DNA from: Chromobotia macracanthus
Taxonomy: Eukaryota; Chordata; Actinopteri; Cypriniformes; Botiidae
DNA: 64,000 nucleotides
Direction of reading: 5' to 3'
NCBI GenBank assembly: GCA_036877525.1
Contig: JAZGTH010000007.1
Span: 11,021,001-11,085,000 of the forward strand
Shown here: positions 13,032 to 24,906 of the stretch, piece after piece
Position numbering within the stretch: the first letter of the stretch is position 1
Layout: each line of letters starts with the position of its first letter
Made by a program: the position numbers and the translations under genes
The notes under the pieces: model-generated
Seen by the model: the letters and a program-made list of their open reading frames with translations, nothing else
What the model was told of the DNA's origin: nothing
The model's database searches: none

Positions 13032-14593
13032 CAACCCCAAATCAGAAAAAGTTGGGACAGTATAGAAAACACAAATAAAAAAAGTAGTGATTTCTAAATT
13101 TACTTTGACTTTGTGTTCCTCATGATTTTTATTGTTTTTTCTTCAAAAAAAACAAAATTCCTATTTTGGTTCTTGCAACACTTTTAAAAAAAAGTTGGAA
13201 CAGTAAAGCATTTACCACTTTGTAATGTTGCCATTCCTTTTCACAACACTTAAAAGACGTTTAGGGACTGAAGACACCAAGTGAAGCAGTGTTTCAGGTG
13301 TAATTTTGTCCCATTCTTGCTGCAAACAAGTCTTAAGGTGGGCAACAGTACGGGGTCTTCGGTGTCGCATTTTTCGCTTCAAAACGCGCCACACATTCTC
13401 TATTGGAGACAGGTCGAGACTGCAGGCAGGCCAGTCAAGTACCTGTATCCTCTTCCTCCGCAGCCAGGACTTTGTAATGTGTGCAGAATGTGGTTTTGCA
13501 TTATCTTGTTGAAATATGCATGGACGTCCCTGGAAAAGATGTATTTTTGAAGGCAGCATATTGTGCTCTAAAATCTCTATGTACTTTTCAGCATTAATGG
13601 TGCCATCACAGAAGTGCAAGTTACTTTTACCAAGGGCACTGACACAACCCCATACCATTACAGACTTGTGGACTTGTTGCTGGTAACAGTCTGGATGATC
13701 TTTTTCTTCTTTGGTCCGGAGCACACGGCATCCATTTCTCCCAAAAAATACCTGAACTACTGATTCATCTGACCACAGTACATGTTTCCACTGTGTGATG
13801 GTCCATCCCAGATGCCTCTGAGCCCAGAGAAGTCGACGGCGCTTCTGGACACTGTTAACATAGGGCTTCCTTTTGGCACAGTACAGTTTTAACTGGCATT
13901 TGTGGATGTAACTACGTATTGTGGTACTTGACAAAGGTTTGCCAAAGTAGTCCTGAGCCCATGTGGTGATATTGCTTACAGATGAATGACGATTCTTGAT
14001 GCAGTGCTGCCTGAGGGATCGGAGAGCACGGTTGTTCAGCTTAGGCTTGCGCTCTTGTCCTTTACGCACTGAAATTCCTCCACATTCCTTGAATCTTTTA
14101 ATTATGTTATGCACTGTTGAAGGTGAAATAAGCAAATGTCTTCCTATCTTTCTTTGAGGAACATTGTTTTTAAACATTTCAATAATTTTCTCATGTATTT
14201 GTTGGCAAACTGGCGATCCTCGGCCCATCTTTGCTCCTAAAGGACTAGACCTTTCTTGGATGCTGCTTTTGTACCAAATCATAATTACAATCACCTGTTG
14301 ACATCACCTGTTTCAAACCACATCATTATTTAACCAATTTACCTGATTACTAGCCCTAAATTGCTCCTGTTCCTCCTCCTATTTCAAACTTTTTTTGAAA
14401 TGTGTTACAAGAACCAAAAAAGGAATTTTGTTTTTTTGAAGAAAAAACAATAAAAATCATGAGGAACACATTAAATAATGTGCTGTTGTATTGTCTGCAA
14501 TGAAATACAAGTCAAAGTAAATTTAGAAATCACAACTTTCTTTTTTTATTTGTGTTTTCCATACTGTCCCAACTTTTTCTGATTTGGGGTTTG
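13032..14593 (-). mobile_element. Tc1/mariner transposon, full length
   Basis: The element is 1,562 bp and is flanked by TA on both sides (13030-13031 and 14594-14595). Both ends begin CAAMCCCAAATCAGAAAAAG reading inward. The inverted repeats are long, about 190 bp, but unequal: the 14.4-14.6 kb arm has about 35 extra bases (around 14478-14512) absent from the other arm. The arms otherwise match closely through the shared block cctcatgatttttattgttt. It lies in the same VWA8 pseudo-intron as the LINE, in reverse orientation to the host gene. Confidence 0.95.
13212..14294 (-). CDS. Tc1-like DD34E transposase, intact ORF
   Basis: The ORF is 360 codons with no internal stop. The N-terminal part has a paired-like helix-turn-helix (RKIGRHLLISPSTVHNIIKR, residues 48-67) and a basic GRPR-like linker region. 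The DDE catalytic residues are Asp176 (LWSDES), Asp264 (FQQDNAKPH) and Glu299 (LSPIENVW). Thirty-four residues separate the second and third, the DD34E signature of Tc1. Tc1 transposases are usually about 340 residues, so Met23 (MGRGSPV, at about 14228) is a likelier start and would give 338. In the family the enzyme cuts and pastes the element at TA sites in the nucleus. CSLDLSPIEN replaces the usual SPDLNPIEN-type context. All catalytic residues are present; activity cannot be judged from sequence. Confidence 0.93.
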   Translation of the reverse strand: MIVIMIWYKSSIQERSSPLGAKMGRGSPVCQQIHEKIIEMFKNNVPQRKIGRHLLISPSTVHNIIKRFKECGGISVRKGQERKPKLNNRALRSLRQHCIKNRHSSVSNITTWAQDYFGKPLSSTTIRSYIHKCQLKLYCAKRKPYVNSVQKRRRLLWAQRHLGWTITQWKHVLWSDESVVQVFFGRNGCRVLRTKEEKDHPDCYQQQVHKSVMVWGCVSALGKSNLHFCDGTINAEKYIEILEHNMLPSKIHLFQGRPCIFQQDNAKPHSAHITKSWLRRKRIQVLDWPACSLDLSPIENVWRVLKRKMRHRRPRTVAHLKTCLQQEWDKITPETLLHLVSSVPKRLLSVVKRNGNITKW

Positions 14594-14595
14594 TA

Positions 14596-15275
14596 ATAAA
14601 AACTGATAATTGTGTTACTTATTGTCAGGGTTATGAACTTTGGTTTTGTGTTTTCCTGTGTTTCTTCCTGTTCCTGTTTGCCCTTGTTTGGTTCTGTTCA
14701 TTATCTTGTAAAGTAATTATTAGTTAATTCCCATCACCTGTTTGGCACTTGTCATCTGCCCTGTTTAAGTGATTTCTGTTCAGTTGACAGTTGGTAATTG
14801 TTTGTGTTACTCTGAGTTTCTACTGCTCCTGTATTGTGTGGATTTATGTGGATTACCTTCATCTTCATCGCTTTCCTTGCTGAGAACATGGCACTTATAT
14901 CAGTTGCTAACCCTGGTAAAACCCTCTTTACAACCCATCTATGGGACATAGGTTGATGTCATATTAGAAGTTTCTTGTTAAAAGTTAAACCAAAGTCACA
15001 CACACATGGCCTAATTAGTAATTACGGAAACCTTAAATGAGATAAAAATAATTGTTCTTGGAAGTAAGTCTACAGAGAACTGTCACATGTCAAACTTGTA
15101 AAATTTCTACACAATGCTTTGTCCAATACATTGAATTTAGGTCATCTTATTTTACATTTTTGTAGGACCCATTAATATGGATCTATGATTTTTTTATGAA
15201 GTCCTTAAGAGACATCAGCTGTAGACATCCATGAGGTGTTTTGATGATAAAAGTTCTGATCTCACCTTTTAACAG
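14596..15275. other. Pseudo-intron, nothing coding seen
   Basis: AT-rich DNA after the Tc1 target site. No exon or recognisable repeat. Confidence 0.4.
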
Positions 15276-15351
15276 AGATACTTCAGTCCAGACTTTAACC
15301 CTGCAGCTCTCTGTCCAAGATGGAGTCATTCTGTATGAAGACTGTCCATTG
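15276..15351 (+). pseudogene. vwa8: VWA8 exon remnant 7, open
   Basis: The acceptor is ttttaacag and the donor CCATTG|gtcagt. The first base completes the Arg codon from remnant 6. The frame then reads DTSVQTLTLQLSVQDGVILY and EDCPL. VWA8 has DTTVQTLTLQPSVKDGLIVY and EDSPL. No lesion is seen. The 75-codon opposite-strand frame here is a shadow. Confidence 0.87.
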
Positions 15352-16780
15352 GTCAGTATTCGCCTGACATCTGATCTGTTTAGAATGTGTTGAGCTGCAT
15401 ATATGGGCACAAATTAGAAACGCAGGTTCTGACCAGAGGTTGTGTTAACAGAAAACTTTCCATCATAAGGTGAATTTTAAAAACACTGACAGATAATCTA
15501 TGAATGATTGCTTTGACAGATAAAAAAATGTCTCGTGTATTTCTTTACTTCATAAGCATTCCCAAATTAAAGTGTGGTAATTGGGGTTCGAGTCAATTCG
15601 ACTATATGTAATGCTTTATACAATACAAATAGTTTCAAGGCAGCTCCACACTAAAGTAATAATATATTTTAATATAATAATATTATTATATCTTCCGTAA
15701 ATAATTATGGAAGTACTTTAAAGGGAATCACTTTAGTTTCCCCACTGAACGCTTTTTTCTTCAGTGTTGTTCAGCCTTATTGTTTATACACAAGTAGCTG
15801 TAGCATTTGTCAGGATTAGTGGATGTGTATAAGATTCACCACCTCAGTGCTTCTGGTTGTCCTGTGATCCACTAAAAATCAGTCATGTGAAGTGTAAACT
15901 TTGCTTAGTGATATTTATACATCTGTCAGCAGATGGTCCAGACCACTGCTCCAGCGAGGACAAACACGTTGCCAGATCACACCCGGAGAACACCCCAGCA
16001 CAGATGAGGGAAACTGCGTTAAAAATTAATGAATGACCTCAACAACATTGTGCTATAATCCTCCATGCTGCCTGTTTCTGAAGTCCGTGTGCTATTTTGT
16101 TACCATGATGGTGCCATTTAGATACGTTGTTTGTGAACCAGGGTTGTGGGTGTTCTCTAGAAAAGGCTTTTAACGATGTCTCTGCTCAATACAAGGTGGA
16201 AGGAGATCAAAAGCTGGCTGTGACTCTGAGTTTAGCCCCTCAATTAGCACTCAGCAGCAGCTCTCAGGATATAAATAGTCTTTAGGGTTTGAAGCCCCTT
16301 CTGATGTCTCATCTAATATCAATGCTTTAGAATGGTCTCACATTGTGCTACACTAGCAGATTAAAGCTGCAAGAAACCCATTGAACAGCTCCGCAAACAG
16401 CTCATGGTTGTAAACAAATGGAGCAAATGTCAGCGATATGCCAGAGGTGTTGAAAACAAGCTGAATATTAGGTACAATTCTGTCCAATATCTATTAACTC
16501 ACACTCTGAATTTGGTCATGCCTGATACATTTCCAGTGTACACATGACGTATGCTACAAAAACAGATTGTTCGGAATTTGTTTAATTGATGTGAGTACCA
16601 TAAGCAGATTACAAATGGCCACCCACAATTACACAGTACATCTGCACATTCTCAGTATTAAGCAGGCGGATAAACAAACACTGGTAGTTATTGCATGCAA
16701 AATCATGCTTAAAGTGTTCTTAAAGGTACAGACATGTAAAAGTTTATAATGTAAATTATAGAATTATAATGCAAAACTAA
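15352..16780. other. Pseudo-intron, nothing coding seen
   Basis: No exon or family repeat recognised. A short TA-rich run lies at 15659-15700. Confidence 0.4.
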
Positions 16781-16784
16781 ATGG

Positions 16785-16911
16785 CTGTAGTAGTGTAAGT
16801 TGTTACTGTTAATGAAACTGACAGAACACCCACAAATGTCACCTGTATCCTGAAGGACATAGGTGGAGTGCAGAGAGATGATCCTGGCAGATGGAAGGAG
16901 AATAGTGTTAG
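16785..16911 (+). pseudogene. vwa8: VWA8 exon remnant 8, Walker B changed, frameshift
   Basis: The frame reads VTVNETDRTPTNVTCILK where VWA8 has LVVDEADKAPTNVTCILK. The Walker B Asp-Glu pair is Asn-Glu here. After 16855 the match continues in another frame as MILADGRRIV up to the donor TTAG|gtgaaa. The 5' boundary is uncertain: a weak acceptor (ctgtagtag) lies near 16790 and the upstream codons do not align cleanly. Confidence 0.78.
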
Positions 16912-17002
16912 GTGAAACAAGCTAAAAGAATTGAATGTATTCCATATCCATTACCGGTCACTGACAATCTTAAAAATTTAAGATTTTTTACTTTTTTCAC
17001 AG

Positions 17003-17130
17003 ATACTATGGAAGCAGCATGAAGGCCAAATGCTGTTGCTGAAGGCCCATGTATCCAGATGTATGGATGATTGCTTTAGCAGACTGACTAAGCTTTCTGT
17101 TCATGGGAAATTACTTCTTCTGAGCTCTTG
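17003..17130 (+). pseudogene. vwa8: VWA8 exon remnant 9, two stops
   Basis: The acceptor is ttttttcacag and the donor CTTG|gtaaga. The frame reads PDVWMIALAD, stop (TGA 17085-17087), LSFLFMGNYFF, stop (TGA 17121-17123), ALG. VWA8 has PDFRMIVLANRPGFPFLGND followed by FFGTLG. The first stop replaces Arg (CGA to TGA) and the second replaces Gly (GGA to TGA). The 5' third aligns only with frame changes. Confidence 0.85.
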
Positions 17131-17349
17131 GTAAGACTTCTATGATTTGATAAAAGGGAGGTATTTTATAAATCACTATTCTCTATATACATTTATAGAG
17201 TATACATCAGTATTGTATTTAATTATACACTTAACATATAGCATTAGGTAGGGTGCACATAAAAGTAGTTCAAAGTCATGTCTAATTATATTATATGATT
17301 ACAACAGAGGATTATGTTTTTACTTTAATTTGTTTCTAATACTTAGATG

Positions 17350-17559
17350 ATTCACTCGGGTGACATTTAGCTGCCATGCAGTGGACAACCCCAAGCCTCA
17401 GGCAGAATTTGCCATGCTGAAACAATACAGGTCTGATTTTTCTGATGCTCTAGAAAGCTGGTGGCTGCATTTGGAGAGCCCCGGATCATGGCAGACCAAG
17501 CAATCATCACTTACCTCTACTCTGGCCGAGAGGTGGTCAACACTGTTAAACACCTGCAG
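17350..17559 (+). pseudogene. vwa8: VWA8 exon remnant 10, frameshifted
   Basis: One frame reads FSCHAVDNPKPQAEFAMLKQ and YRSDFSDAL. After a one-base loss near 17454 the next frame reads KLVAAFGEPRIMADQAIITY, then LYSGREVVNTVKHLQ, to the donor CTGCAG|gtaatc. VWA8 has FSCHAVDNPKPHSELEMLRQ and later REVVNIVKHLQ. Near the 5' end GACATTTAGC lacks about two bases needed to join the expected Gly-Asp-Ile to Phe-Ser-Cys. The acceptor is unclear. Confidence 0.87.
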
Positions 17560-19937
17560 GTAATCATCAGGTAGTGTCACGCTCAGACAGCACACCCACA
17601 AACTGCCAACTGTCCGTTTACTGTCCTTCTGATGCATGTTGCACACAAAACTGGAAATGGATTGCCAGACAGTCATATAAAAATCTACACACTATAGATT
17701 TTGTAAACCAGTCTTTGTTTTCTTTTACAAAAGAAAGCTTTGGTCACTTAATATTGGTTGGTCACATGCTATAGGTCAGATGGTCTCCTCCTGTTTAATG
17801 AATGACCCTTGGCAAGAATGGACAGCAAAGTGGACCAGACTCAAAAGTCTTGTTACACAATACCAAAGGCAACACATTCTGCATGAGATTCCCTTTATAT
17901 AACAAACTTTTGTCCAAGGATGTCCCCATTTTAAAAAATTCAGACTTTATCTTTGGTAATGTTTAATTGATAAGTGCCAAGAGGGTGAGTTACCCTGTGT
18001 CTAAGTGGAAAGGTTTGTGGTAAGTGGAGAGAGAGTTTCCGTCTCTTCACTCAGCCCACTCATACCCTGATGTGACACATAGAGGCCACACTGCCATTCT
18101 GGGCCACCTGTCTCTGGGGTTTACTATGCTCACACACACTCCTCTTCTCCTCCTTGTACAGCTCTCAGGAGCAAAAGAAGTGCAGATGGATGGATGGAAT
18201 TCATCTGTCACATTGGATGAGGAATCAGTTGTCAGTTGTCTACCCCAAATATCAAGAAAATAAAAGTAAAGTTCCTTTACTTTTTTCAAATATTACCCTT
18301 ATTGCTTTGTGTAATATTTGTGTAATAATAAGTATGTGATCTGTAAATCTGAAAGTCTGTGACAAATATTGACACAGTTATTGTCTCCCCAGAAAGAATC
18401 GACTCTGACCTTAATGAATCATTTCCAGTTCAAATTTCTAGTCTGATCTGTATATACATCACAACGTAACACATTAGCATAAGGCCCAGCTATGGTCTTC
18501 CATGGGCCCAAAAACATCATATACTCTGACTCGCCCTCAAGCACTTCTGTTAGTTTGTGTGTTTACATCATGTTGAGTACTTCATGACAACAGAGCTTTT
18601 AGATTCGTTCACCATTCTGATACAGTTCCCACATGTGCTCCTCAATAAATTAGAAATACAATAAAACTGCTATCACATCACATAATTTATCACATTAGTT
18701 TAAACTTACTGCTGAGAAACATCCTGCTCAAATCATGTTTGCAATGGAGTTTCTGAATGAGTGACTACTTCATCTGTCATGTTTGGACTTGAATCAATAA
18801 GGTAAAATTGACATCATTTTTCTGTCCCTACAGTATCTCTGAAGATTGATAAGCCTCTGGAGCTCCATGTAATGTAAACCTGTTGTTGGCATAATGGGGC
18901 AATTTAAAAACCTTTAAAAACAATATATAGGCTTAAGCTTATGTAGCTGAAGTACCCAGCATACAGTGACCCCAAAATGTATGTGGGCACTTAAGCCAAA
19001 AAGTGTATGAATATCAACCAAGTGGCATGCATTTTAAAGGTAGAACATACACACTTTTAAACAACACATCTCACAAAAAGAATGTGTTAGGTTTTAAAAG
19101 ATAAAACTAAGGACAGACAATCCTTTGTTTAAAATGAAAACAAAAAGTATTTGTACAATTTGTTGTTGTCAGACAATAATAATAAAGAATAAGTAGCTGT
19201 GACTTTTGATGCTTTTTTGGATACAGACATAGTGAAGTGACAGACAATCCACATTCCACACAAGCACCAAAATGTTCAAAATGTCTGGGACATGTCCACT
19301 AACTGCTAGGCCCAGCTCCAATACCCAGTCTTCTAACTCGGTCTGGGTTGCACAGGCACCTCTGATTAATAAGAGCATTTCTGGGTAGGAAGAGAGCTCC
19401 ACTAATCATGTCTCCTACCTGCTCTTTACAACACACATGCAGAAGACATGAAACTGACTCCTTTGAATGGATCATCCATCACTGGACCCAACCATCTTAA
19501 TCATTTAAAGCATCTAACTGCCACTCATTCACTGCAGATCACAATCCATTAGCTGCATTGTGCAGGTCAGCTCGGCATGATGAAACCGAATGGATTTTCT
19601 TGTCTCTGCTGCACGATCACTCATGTTATAGACTTTATGTTGTCTGTGTACTTGAATCATGTAACAGGTAGCATATTTAATCTGAGGTAATCAAATTTAT
19701 CAATTTTGCATTGATGACTTTGGATGGCTTTTGGATGAAAAGCCAATTTTTTTCAATTTCTTCACTAGCTTAGAGTCTATTACAGCCCATTCAACCTGAG
19801 TTTTTGGTATGATAATTAATTTGGATTTTTTGCCTGTCTTTTTTGAGGTTTTGTAAGGTATTGTAAGACTCAAATCAAACTTGTTTCGGTCACCATAGCA
19901 ACAGAGCATCTCAGAGTAGAGAGACATTAATCACTAT

Positions 19938-20457
19938 AAGGCTATATCTACACTAATCAGGATACATTTGAAAACAGTGTTTTTATTTAAAAATGCTCTT
20001 CGTCCACACTAGTGTTTTAAAGCAAAAGTTTCTCATCCACATTGAAATGTCTGAAAATTGTTCCCTCTGCAGCACAGGTAAAACACGGGGGGGCATGGGC
20101 ATGCATAATTGCCATCTGACATTTATTTAATTCAGCTTTAATTTATTTAACAATTTAAGCCATTCAATCACATACGTGTAATGGACAACATTGCCACCCT
20201 CAGCATATGATCACATGTATGTGATCTGAGAACAAGCAGTGACCTTACCAGTTGCCAATAGAGAGACTTGCAGTGGTTTCATAGATTATCCACACTCTCC
20301 CAAATTATTTCTAACACATATTTTATTGTATATATAGTGTTCTGAGAACTATTTTCAACTTCATCAGCGTGTTGTTCCTGCTTCTGTCTCATGAAATAAA
20401 ATCTCATGCTAAAGATGTGTTTTCAAATGAAAACTTTTAAGTGTGGACGAGGCCTAA
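19938..20457. mobile_element. Non-autonomous DNA transposon (MITE)
   Basis: The left end reads aaggctatatctacactaat and the right end, reversed, reads taggcctcgtccacacttaa. Both lead after a short spacer into catttgaaaaca, giving imperfect inverted repeats of about 45 bp. There is no coding sequence inside. No clear target duplication was found. Confidence 0.55.
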
Positions 20458-20627
20458 GATCCCACAGAGTCAGTGTTGACAGCAGCAAACCCTTAAACAC
20501 TAATTTTGAACTCATTAGGTACATGGATAAACTATTGAATATGAATAACTTTTTACCCTCAACTTTATTTTAACTTCTCACTATTGTATATTATATACGT
20601 CTAATACAGGAAAACGTTTACGGGCAA

Positions 20628-20772
20628 TTGTGGCGTACTGGTAAGTGAGTCGGGCTTGTGATCAGAAGGTTGCTGGTTTGATTTCAGTGCAGAGTAGATA
20701 GCAACTGAAGTGCCCTTGGGCATGGCACCTAACCCTGATTTCTCCCTGGGCGCAGCAGTGTGCTGCCCACTG

Positions 20773-20815
<43 letters not shown>

Positions 20816-20880
20816 CACTCCTCACCAGTGATGGGTTTAAAGCAGAGATCACATTTCAGGTATGGGTTACCATATCTGAC
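20628..20880 (+). mobile_element. tRNA-derived SINE, HE1/DANA type
   Basis: The head has a box A-like segment (tggcgtactggtaag) and a box B-like segment (ggtttgatttc). The body matches the cyprinid SINE order: aagtgcccttgggcatggca, then gcagcagtgtgctgcccact, a GT run, then gatgggtttaaagcagagat and gtatgggttaccatatctga. The GT run (20778-20814) is an expanded internal microsatellite. Confidence 0.8.
20778..20814 (+). repeat. (GT)n microsatellite inside SINE
   Basis: About 18 uninterrupted GT units at the position where the SINE body normally has a short GT run. Confidence 0.95.
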
Positions 20881-21536
20881 AAATCTTTCACTTTCTATTT
20901 CTTTTGTCTCATATGCCTTCACTTGTTTATGAATGTGATTTTGTCATCTTTCCTAGACAAATTTTGTTTCCCAAATCCAAGTTAACTGATGTTTAGAAGA
21001 TGTTCTCTTAAAAGGGATTCTCTTTGAACTGGGTATACTACTATTTAAGAAAGTATTATGTCCATTAAATTAGCACCAATGATTTAATTGTTGGAAATGC
21101 CATCCCACATTAAAAACATTGACTGTGTTTGCAAGCACAAAACAATTCTCAATACTGAATATTCAACACTCAATAAAAATACAATACAATATGATATTTA
21201 GTCATATGTGAGCATCATGTAAATCCATTAGCCTGATTGCCAGATTGAGCAAATCTGGCTTTAAAGAAATCTGAAAAAGACATTTTACAATCAGGTAGAG
21301 GAACTGATACATTGTACACTGAACAGTAATAGTCTCCCCAGTGGTCGAATTGTAAAAAAAAATTCAAGTTTAGTATAGGATAGTGTTGTCAAGTATTACT
21401 GTGGTGGGGTAAAAAATGTGTCTAATTTTAAACATTTTTTTTAAACAAAATATATTTTATTAAATAAAAATAAAGGCATGAAAACAAAGAAAACATACAT
21501 TTAAACATGCAAATCTCAATATGATCTTAAAATTTA

Positions 21537-21690
21537 AAGAGATAGTTTACCCAAAATGAAATCCTGTCATCATTTACTCAGCCTCATGTCCTTCCATACC
21601 TGTATGAGTTTCTTCTGTTGAACACAAAGATATTCCAAAGAATGTAGGTAACCAAGCAGTTGCTGGTTGCTATTGACTTCCATAGTTCTA
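21537..21690 (+). repeat. GGATAGTTCACCC-type dispersed repeat
   Basis: It contains agagatagtttacccaaaat, then catttactcagcctcatgtc, then tgaacacaaagatattccaa and gctattgacttccatag. This is the block order of a repeat widespread in cyprinid genomes. Confidence 0.75.
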
Positions 21691-22487
21691 GTCAGTTCAA
21701 GTTCTGATTGGCCAATCGTTGTTATTTATAGTTTGTAAATTAGGTAGAGATGTTAGGTACGGAATTAGGAAATTAGGTATGGGAGCCTCCATTGTAACAA
21801 GAGAATTGATAGAGAATATTACATTTGCACAATGAGCTTCACACAATACACAACATTGATAATCTAAAGGTGATTGTAAGGGGAAAATGGTGGTTTTAAC
21901 GAGGGCATGCTTTTGTCATTTTTTTAACAAAGGGGAATATCATCCCTCTGCATCCCTCCTCAATTTGAGCCCTGAGTCTTCGATAACATATGCTCAGTAT
22001 TTTTTTCAATTAAAAAATTTGTGAACCTCAGATATCATTATCAAGTTTCTCACACTTAATTTTTAAATGCAAACAGACAAATACCCCTTTTCCTGGTTAC
22101 CATTGTCAGACTTTAAGATGGCAGGGTACTGGACCATTAATCAGTGTGGCATCACACGATGAAAGCTTCTGGGCCCAGCAGAAAATTATCTTATTGTTCA
22201 CTCACCTTCATGCAGTCCAGGATGTATGACTTACTTTCTTTAGCAGAATACGAGCAAAGATTTGCAAGAAAATGCCATCTATGCAGGTCCATAAAATTGG
22301 AGTTAAAAGGACCCAAAATTCCAGCAATCCAAGAAGTATTCCGTCATAGAAGTAATTCAAATGACTCCAGTGAATTAATGATAAATACAATTCTGGAATG
22401 AAACAATCACTGAAACTATCACACATCAATTCTGAAACTAAATGATGTGTTTATGAAAGACATAATTGTGTCTCGTGTCTTATGTGT

Positions 22488-22526
22488 CTTATGTCACAAG
22501 ACACACAAGATGTCTTGTGACATAAG
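22488..22526. repeat. Perfect 16-bp hairpin
   Basis: The arm cttatgtcacaagaca (22488-22503) and its exact reverse complement (22511-22526) flank a 7-base loop. Related acaagacacacaaaaacc motifs recur at about 22557 and, more loosely, 22880, suggesting a small non-autonomous element. Confidence 0.9.
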
Positions 22527-23037
22527 ATTAGAAAGTTGTCATATGCACGTTTAGTCACAAGACACACAAAAACCAATAAGATTCTAAGTTATTGATGTGC
22601 CGTTGTATTTGAATTAAGGGCTCTGCTGTATTCACTTACATTGATATGTGACTTATCGATCAATAAATAAGCTCAAAATATTAATCTTTTTTACAAATGT
22701 TCTATTTGATTCTGAGGACATTTATTAACCCACTGGAGTCATATGGATTACTTAAATACTGGATGAATGTGCTTCACAAGCACGTTTTACTCAAATCAAA
22801 TATGTTAGCTTACCGATAACTTCAAATCTGATGGTTTCTTGCATGTCTTGTAACTTGAAATATTATGTAACAATCTGTCATAAGACATGCAAAAACCAAT
22901 GAGATTTAAAGTTGTCAATGTCTTGATGGACAAAAGATGATTATTCAAAACCAAAGAATGATTAGTCTCATATTGTAATACCTGTAAAAAGTTACAGTTA
23001 AAGTTACACTATAAAATGAACAGTCCACGTAAAATCT

Positions 23038-23245
23038 GAGATGTTTTTTGTCTTATAGATTGAATTTATGCTGTCACGTGTAACCCTGTATCGCTGTACG
23101 CTATTAAGGAGATGTTTTTTGTCTTATAGATTGAATTTATGCTGCCACATGTAACCCTGTATCACTGTACGCTATAAAGGAGATGTTTTTTGTTTTATAG
23201 ATTCAATTTATGTTGTCACATGTATCCCTGTTTTGCTGTATCTGT
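23038..23245 (+). repeat. 71-bp minisatellite, about three copies
   Basis: Units starting at 23038, 23109 and 23180 each begin gagatgttttttgt and contain aatttatgctgtcac or close variants. The period is exactly 71 bases. The third copy is more diverged and runs out near 23245. Confidence 0.93.
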
Positions 23246-24906
23246 TTACCTGGATGCAGAATCAGAAATGTTACATTAAGCCCAACACTAGGGTGAGCCA
23301 CAGCTAAACCAATAAAGTTACTAGAAAAATTACATGAAAAGAATTAAAACTGCATATAAACTGCATATAAAAGCATTGCTGTCCACTTCCTGTCATTACC
23401 TTTCCATTTACATGCATCATTTCTGCCCGAGAAGCACACTGTCTAAACATGGCAACAGAAGATCATCAATAGATGCATCATTTCCATCAAACCCGAGAGG
23501 AAATAACAATGTCTAATAACAGTAAATGGCCACAGATGAAAACAAATTAGATTTCCAACTAATAGATTCACCATAGTTTTTAGAGTTGATGAGAGTTAAT
23601 GTTTGTGTACAGACACCATTTGGAGTTTATGTTTTGGAAAAATGTTAAACAAGCTTGTGAGTTTGACTTAAGCTGCCATGTTTTCCATTGTACTTTTATG
23701 GATGTTGTTGTTATTTTAAGAGGCATTATTCAACCCTGGTTGACATTTAATGCTGTACACTATTTTCGCAGTTTAAAGTCCACTTTTTTTATGCCAAACA
23801 GAATAAAATGTTAATAAAATTATTTTTACCATTCTCTGCTGTGAAAAAAACTTTCTCCTAACCAAGTTTGTGTAGAGTCAACTGTAATAAGCCATTAATT
23901 GGCAGATTTTCGCAAAAAAAAAAAAAAATACTGTGGTGACATCAAAACATTGTTGAGGTGGGATTATCTATTTGTCTAACTAATTTGTACAGTGCTAGTG
24001 ACACAGGCTTTACAATGTAACATCCTATTTTTGCTTCTGTAGCTTTAAGACTTCTATAATGCATATTACTTCTTCAATGATTGGCTAACTTGTCCAAATT
24101 AACATAGCTTTCTTGGCAGGCCAAGATGCTGTTTTGTTTCTGCATCTTAATTTCCTGGTCTGGGTTTACAATGTTTTATTTTAGGTCATATCACATAGAC
24201 CTACCTACTTCAGTTTTTTCCCAATAAGGTACCAAAAGTAAAGAACAGGAAGAAAGTATACAGGAAGGAAATTTAAAGTCACAAAATGCAGCTGTTGTTT
24301 ATTAAGCTGGCGAAACAGAAAACCTTCAACCACCTCTGTGAGTAGTTCTAACTGTGAGTAGTTCTAAAATACTGAATTCCAGACATCACAGGGGGTTGTC
24401 CAGGGGCCGAGACTCTCCCAATGGAGTAAAAACAAAGGCTGAATGGAACAGTATAGCCTATGACAATAACAGAAATCTTAGCCAAATGCACCATCTGTCC
24501 AAAATGCAATCTTTCTATTAATTAGGGATATTAAATTAAGATTAAATGCCTCATATCATTTTACTTGATCTTTTTTAAAAAAAGAGCTTAGAGTACTATG
24601 AATATTTTAACTTAAACAAACACTATTTAACATTCACTCATTCACCTAATGAGGCTAGATTACATCAGTAATGCCTCAATAATCAGAAAATAATCAGAAA
24701 TCCAAACACTGAAAACGACATCATCTAATGATTTTATAATGAGGTCAATAATTATTTTAGGCTGATATTAATACTGTAGCACATTTTATAACTTTTATAA
24801 CTATAATTTGGGCTTTATTGGAAGTTCTTATCGGTCAGGAGTAAAAGAACCTTGCAATGCAGTCACATTGCAGATTGAAATATAAGAGATTGCTTTCAAA
24901 TGTAAA

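Noticed and set aside
18150..18265. A pyrimidine-rich tract and acceptor-like site followed by VQLSGAKEVQMDG
   Set aside because: VWA8 has a VQLAKEL segment in this part of the protein, but the match covers only a few residues with an insertion and nothing around it aligns.
22144..22429. Overlapping frames of 85 and 73 codons
   Set aside because: The sequence looks like a decayed dispersed repeat (ttcactcaccttcatgc followed by simple stretches) and has no domain.
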